Source: Candidatus Avelusimicrobium stercoris
Lineage (GTDB): Bacteria; Elusimicrobiota; Elusimicrobia; Elusimicrobiales; Elusimicrobiaceae
Reading direction: 5' to 3'
NCBI GenBank assembly: GCA_002432025.1
Contig: DJFE01000019.1
Coordinates: 40,202-104,201, forward strand
Length of the DNA stretch: 64,000 bases
Numbering within the stretch: the first letter of the stretch is position 1; each line of letters opens with the position of its first letter. Under the pieces are notes generated by a model that did not search any database, was not told the DNA's origin, and worked only from the letters and a program-made list of their open reading frames with translations. Positions 60,061 to 64,000 of the stretch are shown here, in pieces. Both the position numbers and the translations under genes were made by a program.

Positions 60061-60952
60061 AACCGGGCGCAGTTTGGCCTCTAAATTAAAGCACCAATTT
60101 ATGTACGCGCTTATTTTTGTGGGCGGGAGAACTTTGGCGTATGCGTTTTTGTATATTGTGGTGCTGGTGTATTCGCTTATGCCGTCGGTGTCCGCGCGTT
60201 CGCGGGCGTATATAGCGCGGCGCTTTTCCCCCCGCTCCAAGTGGCAATTTTTTAAGCATACCTACCGTTTAAATTTAACCTTTGGACGCACGCTTATTGA
60301 TAGGGCCGCCTTGGGAATTTTGGGGCAAACAGGTGTGTCCTCCACTGAGGAAGAGCGCAACCTGTGCCGACATTTGTTAGCCGAGGGAAAGGGCCTTATT
60401 TTGCTGACCGCGCACGCCGGGTGCTGGCAAATGGCCGTCAATTTGGCTACTTTTATTAACGCCCCCTTAAACGTGGTGTATTACCGCAACCCCAAGGATA
60501 ACGACAAAACCGTCGCTCAGCACGGGCACCGCTTTGCGCGTTTAAACCAGATTAACCCGGCGGGGCCGCTTGGCGGAGTGCCGGAAATGATGGTGGCCCT
60601 GCAAAAGGGCGAAGTTTTGTGCGCGATGGCGGACCGCGTGTTCGGGGCGGAAAAGAACGCGGTGAGTGTGAATTTCCTAGGCGGAAAAATACAAGTGCCG
60701 TACAGTTTTTACCGCTTAGCGGCGGCCACGGGGGCCCCGGTGGTGGTGCAGTTCTTCCCGTGGGAAAAGCGCGGGCGGTTTGCCACGCAGACCGTAAAAG
60801 TGCTGCGCATCCCCGAATTGGGGCCTAAAAAGGAAAATTACGTTCTATATGCGCAACAATTCGTGGACGAGTTGGAAAAATTTTGTATAAAATATCCATA
60901 TCAGTTTTTCAATTATTTTAATTTGTGGAGCAACTATGCAGAAAACGATTGA
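60044..60952 (+). CDS. LpxL/HtrB-like acyltransferase (ApeJ-like)
   Basis: An N-terminal hydrophobic helix (LAYAFLYIVVLVYSLMP) is followed by LLTAHAGCWQMAV, the H(X4)-type motif of lipid A late acyltransferases, with AMADRVFG and VPYSFYRLAAATGAPVV further on. Such proteins move an acyl chain from ACP to a lipid acceptor at the inner membrane. Here the likely donor is the polyene-ACP. GTG 60044 follows AGGGGG and overlaps the glycosyltransferase by 17 bp; its own end overlaps the second ACP by 17 bp. Confidence 0.88.
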   Translation: MQGKNETGRSLASKLKHQFMYALIFVGGRTLAYAFLYIVVLVYSLMPSVSARSRAYIARRFSPRSKWQFFKHTYRLNLTFGRTLIDRAALGILGQTGVSSTEEERNLCRHLLAEGKGLILLTAHAGCWQMAVNLATFINAPLNVVYYRNPKDNDKTVAQHGHRFARLNQINPAGPLGGVPEMMVALQKGEVLCAMADRVFGAEKNAVSVNFLGGKIQVPYSFYRLAAATGAPVVVQFFPWEKRGRFATQTVKVLRIPELGPKKENYVLYAQQFVDELEKFCIKYPYQFFNYFNLWSNYAEND

Positions 60953-61196
60953 TGAAATTAAAGAGATGATTGCCACGGGCATTGATTTGGGCGGGGCGGA
61001 TTTGTCCAAATTTGGCGCCAGCGACCCGATTTTTGGCGAACAAGGCCTAGGATTGGACAGTTTGGACGCCGTGGAACTGATTATGCTCTTGCAAAAGAAA
61101 TACGGCATTACGATTGAAAATATGCAGCAAGGCCGCGCCATTTTTAAAGATTTGGGCACCTTGGCTGAATATGTGGAAAAGAACCGGAAGAAATAA
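60936..61196 (+). CDS. acyl carrier protein 2
   Basis: The 86-residue protein has the phosphopantetheine site GLGLDSLDAVELI with Ser42 and an acidic helical pattern. It begins inside the 3' end of the acyltransferase gene. Its sequence differs strongly from the first ACP apart from the Ser site, so the two probably serve different steps (for example starter loading and chain growth). Confidence 0.95.
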   Translation: MQKTIDEIKEMIATGIDLGGADLSKFGASDPIFGEQGLGLDSLDAVELIMLLQKKYGITIENMQQGRAIFKDLGTLAEYVEKNRKK

Positions 61197-62398
61197 TGAC
61201 TTATAAGGGCGTTGCGGTAGCCGGAACCGGGTGCGTTTGCGCCTGCGGGCAGTCGGCGGATGAAGCGTTTGAACAGGCTCTTTTGGGGCGTGCGCGTTTT
61301 GCGTTGCCAACGGACCGTGTAAAGAGTGCTTATGCGTCTTCGTACCCTGTTTTTATGGTACTGGATGAAGTCCTGTTGGATAAGCCGCAAGACCAAAGCA
61401 TTAGTTTATTCTTCTTTTTAAGGGCCGCGCGCGAGGCCTTTTTGCAGGCGGGCCTGACGCCCGAGGCGTTGCGCCCGTACCGCGTGGGCGTGATTATCGG
61501 CACATCGGTGGATGCGTCCTTCCATTGTTTTAATGTATATGAACATTGGCGCGCCGGAAAGGTGGACGAACAGGACCCCGCCAAATTGGCCCATTATTTT
61601 GCTTCCTCTACCGCACAAGCCGTCAGCCGCTATTTTGGCTTTACCGGGCCCTTTCAAACGGTAGTAACTGCCTGCGCAAGCGGCACCGACGCCGTAGGCC
61701 TTGGGAAAAGTTGGTTGGAAAGCGGCCTGTGCGATGCCGTACTTTGCGGCGGAACGGACGAGATAAATTTAATTCCCTATGACGGTTTTATCCGCTTATT
61801 GGTGGCTTCCAAGGATAAGTGCAAACCCTTTGATAAGAACCGTAACGGCATTAACATTGGCGAAGGGGCGGCGGCGCTGCTGCTTGTCAGCCCGCAACTA
61901 AAAGAACAATTTTCCCTTACGCCACAAGGTTTTATATTAGGCTACGGCAATGCGTGCGACGCGTTCCACCCCACCGCGCCGGACCCTGAAGGAAAAGGCC
62001 TTAAAAAGGCCATAAATTTTGCTTTAAAGGAAGCGGAACTCTCCGCCGCCGATTTGGCCTTTGTAAACGCGCACGGTACGGCAAGCCAAGCCAATGACTC
62101 CGCCGAAGCCGCCGCCTTCCGCGCGGTATTGCCGGGCGTGCCCGTATGGGGTTCCAAGGGCGTTACAGGCCACACCTTGGGCGCCGCGGGAGCGTTGGAA
62201 GCCGTACTCACTTTAACAGCCTTAAACCGCCGATTGCTTCCCCCTACGTCGGGCTTTACAACGCAGGATGAAGCCCTGCAACTTATTCCAACCGTTTCCA
62301 AAGAACCCCTTTCCAAAAAAGCGGCTATCAGCGATTCCTTGGCCTTTGGCGGGTGCAACGCGGCCCTTGTCTTGGGCGCGGAGGATTACAATGGGTAA
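61196..62398 (+). CDS. beta-ketoacyl-ACP synthase (second ketosynthase of cluster, ApeO-like)
   Basis: A complete ketosynthase with Cys160 in VVTACASGTDAVG, His293 in NAHGTAS and His326 in KGVTGHTLGAAG. Directly downstream, overlapping by 8 bp, is a protein with the look of a chain length factor, so this is the likely KS-alpha partner of a type II KS-CLF pair. At 400 residues it is full length. It shares its first base with the last base of the ACP stop codon. Confidence 0.93.
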   Translation: MTYKGVAVAGTGCVCACGQSADEAFEQALLGRARFALPTDRVKSAYASSYPVFMVLDEVLLDKPQDQSISLFFFLRAAREAFLQAGLTPEALRPYRVGVIIGTSVDASFHCFNVYEHWRAGKVDEQDPAKLAHYFASSTAQAVSRYFGFTGPFQTVVTACASGTDAVGLGKSWLESGLCDAVLCGGTDEINLIPYDGFIRLLVASKDKCKPFDKNRNGINIGEGAAALLLVSPQLKEQFSLTPQGFILGYGNACDAFHPTAPDPEGKGLKKAINFALKEAELSAADLAFVNAHGTASQANDSAEAAAFRAVLPGVPVWGSKGVTGHTLGAAGALEAVLTLTALNRRLLPPTSGFTTQDEALQLIPTVSKEPLSKKAAISDSLAFGGCNAALVLGAEDYNG

Positions 62399-63173
62399 AC
62401 TTTTTATTAACGGTTTTTCTTATTTACTGGGCGACGCGACGGCGGAAGATTTTGCGCCCTTTGCCCAACCGCGCCAACTGCGCCGTATGGAAGCCATTGC
62501 CAAAAATGCGCTGTTGTGTTCGTTCCGCGCATTTGAACAGGCGGGAATAGATCCGGCTAGTCCCAAGGAAACCGGGCTTAGCGTGGCTGTCGGGGCGGGC
62601 TCCCTGGAAAGCACCTGCAAATTTATGGACACCATTATTGCAGACGGTGATGAACTTTCTTCCCCCACCGCCTTTGCGGGCTCCGTGCATAATTCTACGG
62701 CGCATACCTTGTCCGTTTTCCTGCATTTATCGGGCCCCAGCGTTACCACGGGTCAGTTTGATTTTTCCTTTGCCGGAGCCTTACTGACGGCCCAGCAATT
62801 TATGGAGCGCGGCCTGTGCCCGGACGTGTTGGTGTCGGTGGCCGAGGATATTAACCCCGTAGCCGCCGAAATTGCGCCTAAATATCCCGCGCTTTTTGCG
62901 CCTGTGGTGCGTCCAGGCACTTTTACACGCGCCGCGGCCGCGTTTGCGGTGTCTTTAAAACCAACGGCGCATACTTTGTTTACTGTTACCAAATTTGAAT
63001 TTACCCGCACGGATAATAAAATAGCCCTCGCGCAAACTGCGTATTCGTCCGCCGCGTATAATGCGGTGGAGACGGCGCGCTTGTTATCGGTGGGAAAAGC
63101 CTTTTCTCTGCGGGATATCTTTGCCGGGGCGGAAATGATTTTGGAGGCGGAGCCTTATGTTACTGTTAAATGA
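62391..63173 (+). CDS. chain-length-factor-like ketosynthase homolog (ApeC-like)
   Basis: The 260-residue protein matches the small N-terminal ketosynthase fold (Ketoacyl-synt_2 type). The active-site position TACASG of ketosynthases reads TTGQFDFSFAGA here, so Gln122 stands for Cys; Gln at this site is the mark of polyketide chain length factors. No His of the ketosynthase triad is apparent, and the C-terminal half of a full KAS is shortened. It probably forms a heterodimer with the ketosynthase upstream and sets polyene length. ATG 62391 overlaps that gene's stop. Confidence 0.85.
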   Translation: MGKLFINGFSYLLGDATAEDFAPFAQPRQLRRMEAIAKNALLCSFRAFEQAGIDPASPKETGLSVAVGAGSLESTCKFMDTIIADGDELSSPTAFAGSVHNSTAHTLSVFLHLSGPSVTTGQFDFSFAGALLTAQQFMERGLCPDVLVSVAEDINPVAAEIAPKYPALFAPVVRPGTFTRAAAAFAVSLKPTAHTLFTVTKFEFTRTDNKIALAQTAYSSAAYNAVETARLLSVGKAFSLRDIFAGAEMILEAEPYVTVK

Positions 63174-64000
63174 CGTAAAACGCATACTGACGGATATGTT
63201 TCGCACGGAGTTGGCCCGCAAAAAGGCGGATGCCTTGGCCGTGTTTGACGAAAATAGCCAAGCGGATTTTTTTGAACGGGTGCCGCAGGATATTTTAAAA
63301 ACCGTGTCCGATAAGGCCGCTATTTTTTTCGGCTACGAACCACGCGTGTTTTCGTCCTTGGATTTGATGACGGATTACGCCTACGCCGCGTTTTTGCACG
63401 GGCGGAAACTTACCTTTTTGACCTCGGGCAGTACGGGTACGCCCAAACGCTGTATTCACACGCTTGCAATGATTGAAGAAGAAGCCTACGGCGTGGCGCC
63501 AGACTTTAAAGGGGTTAAGCGCGTGGTTTCGCTGGTGCCGTCTAACCATATGTACGGATTTACCTTTACCGTTACGCTCCCGCACGCCTTAAATGTTCCC
63601 GCGCTGGTGTTGCCCGCATTGCCTACCCAACCGTGGAGCGACATTTTGCAAGAGGGCGATTTGATAGCCGGGTTCCCCCTGTTTTGGAACTATTGGGCCC
63701 GCTTGGAAAATCCGTTCCCTAAGGGCGTACACGCAATGTCTTCCACCGCGCCTTGCAAAAAGGAAATTATAGACGCCTTGTATAGCCTGGGGGCTTCGCA
63801 ATTTACCGAAATTTACGGCGCAAGCGAAACGGGCGCCATTGCCCGCCGCCACCATAGCACGGATGCCTTTGAATTATTCCCGTTTTGGGACGTATCTTTG
63901 ACGGATGACCAACCGCAGATTAAACGCAAAAGCCAAAATAGTTGGCTTACCTTGCCTGATGAAGTGGAAACTACACAGGGTCGCTTTTTAATTCCCATAA
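63157..64000 (+). CDS. AMP-dependent ligase (ApeH-like), cut by the window end
   Basis: The 281 visible residues start at ATG 63157, 17 bp inside the chain-length-factor gene. FLTSGSTGTPKRC (residues about 86-98) is the ATP-binding P-loop of adenylate-forming enzymes, and EIYGASETGAIARR is the A5-like motif. Aryl polyene ligases (ApeH) activate 4-hydroxybenzoate or a related aryl acid and load it on an ACP as starter. The C-terminal domain and stop lie beyond the window. The N-terminus before the P-loop is short (about 85 residues). Confidence 0.88.
   Translation, partial: MLLLNDVKRILTDMFRTELARKKADALAVFDENSQADFFERVPQDILKTVSDKAAIFFGYEPRVFSSLDLMTDYAYAAFLHGRKLTFLTSGSTGTPKRCIHTLAMIEEEAYGVAPDFKGVKRVVSLVPSNHMYGFTFTVTLPHALNVPALVLPALPTQPWSDILQEGDLIAGFPLFWNYWARLENPFPKGVHAMSSTAPCKKEIIDALYSLGASQFTEIYGASETGAIARRHHSTDAFELFPFWDVSLTDDQPQIKRKSQNSWLTLPDEVETTQGRFLIPI

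Noticed and set aside
51027..62398. Ordinary fatty-acid synthesis operon (fab genes)
   Set aside because: The presence of MMPL exporter, LolA-like carrier, DUF3261, AMP-ligase, GT2, LpxL-like acyltransferase and a Cys-less KS homolog does not fit fab operons.

Overview
The window comes from a diderm bacterium with lipopolysaccharide genes (waaA and a heptosyltransferase-like GT9), a classical groES-groEL operon and many dispersed, nearly identical type IV prepilin N-termini (GFTLIELLVVVLIIGILA). The single-gene pilin paralogs together with the gene repertoire suggest a gut Elusimicrobiota (Elusimicrobium-like) genome. That placement is inference. No rRNA, CRISPR array, complete insertion sequence or integrase gene was seen.

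Layout. 1-2.4 kb: a pilin, tRNA-Arg and a secreted helical protein. 2.5-7.1 kb: a + strand operon of a RecB-like Fe-S nuclease, an LtaS-like phosphoglycerol transferase and a glycerol-kinase-like FGGY kinase. 7.2-8.1 kb: a pilin whose leader is invaded in frame by palindromic repeats. 8.1-14.1 kb: an ankyrin/histone-tail secreted protein, a candidate small RNA with its own promoter and terminator, a short ferredoxin, a FeoA-FeoB fusion and a pilin preceded by a heavily structured RNA. 14.1-18.7 kb: a LEA-type lipoprotein, peptidase T and a GYF-domain membrane protein. 18.7-23.6 kb: a - strand operon (unknown helical protein, cyclodeaminase-like protein, HAD phosphatase, two EamA transporters). 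23.7-25.4 kb: two convergent pilins, secG and tRNA-Leu. 25.4-26.3 kb: a hairpin-rich stretch with three extra, synonymously diverged copies of the pgk 3' end. 26.3-35.5 kb: pgk, a Bax-inhibitor-like protein, two secreted proteins, groEL/groES, a PP2C phosphatase and a Ser/Thr kinase. 35.6-47 kb: a tandem PC4-like protein, LPS glycosyltransferases, AsmA, a Na/Pi symporter, a flavoprotein and a Fur/PerR-rubrerythrin pair.

47-64 kb is the most coherent block. It is an aryl-polyene-type type II polyketide cluster: ketoreductase, two ketosynthases, a chain-length-factor-like protein in which Gln replaces the active Cys, two acyl carrier proteins, two hot-dog dehydratases, a thioesterase, an AMP-ligase (cut by the window end), PlsC-like and LpxL-like acyltransferases, a GT2 glycosyltransferase, a LolA-like carrier, an MMPL exporter and a DUF3261 lipoprotein. 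A methyltransferase and two MFS transporters diverge from it. The genes overlap by a few bases and probably form one transcript that builds a lipid-anchored polyene and exports it to the outer membrane.

The signals least explained by ordinary annotation are non-coding: (1) a roughly 205-nt - strand RNA before a pilin gene with nested hairpins, GAAA loops, alternative pairings and a terminator; (2) a roughly 110-nt RNA with three exposed C-runs; (3) the tandem pgk 3'-end/terminator cassettes; (4) in-frame palindromic repeats inside pilin leader peptides. All were found by eye, without folding or database searches.
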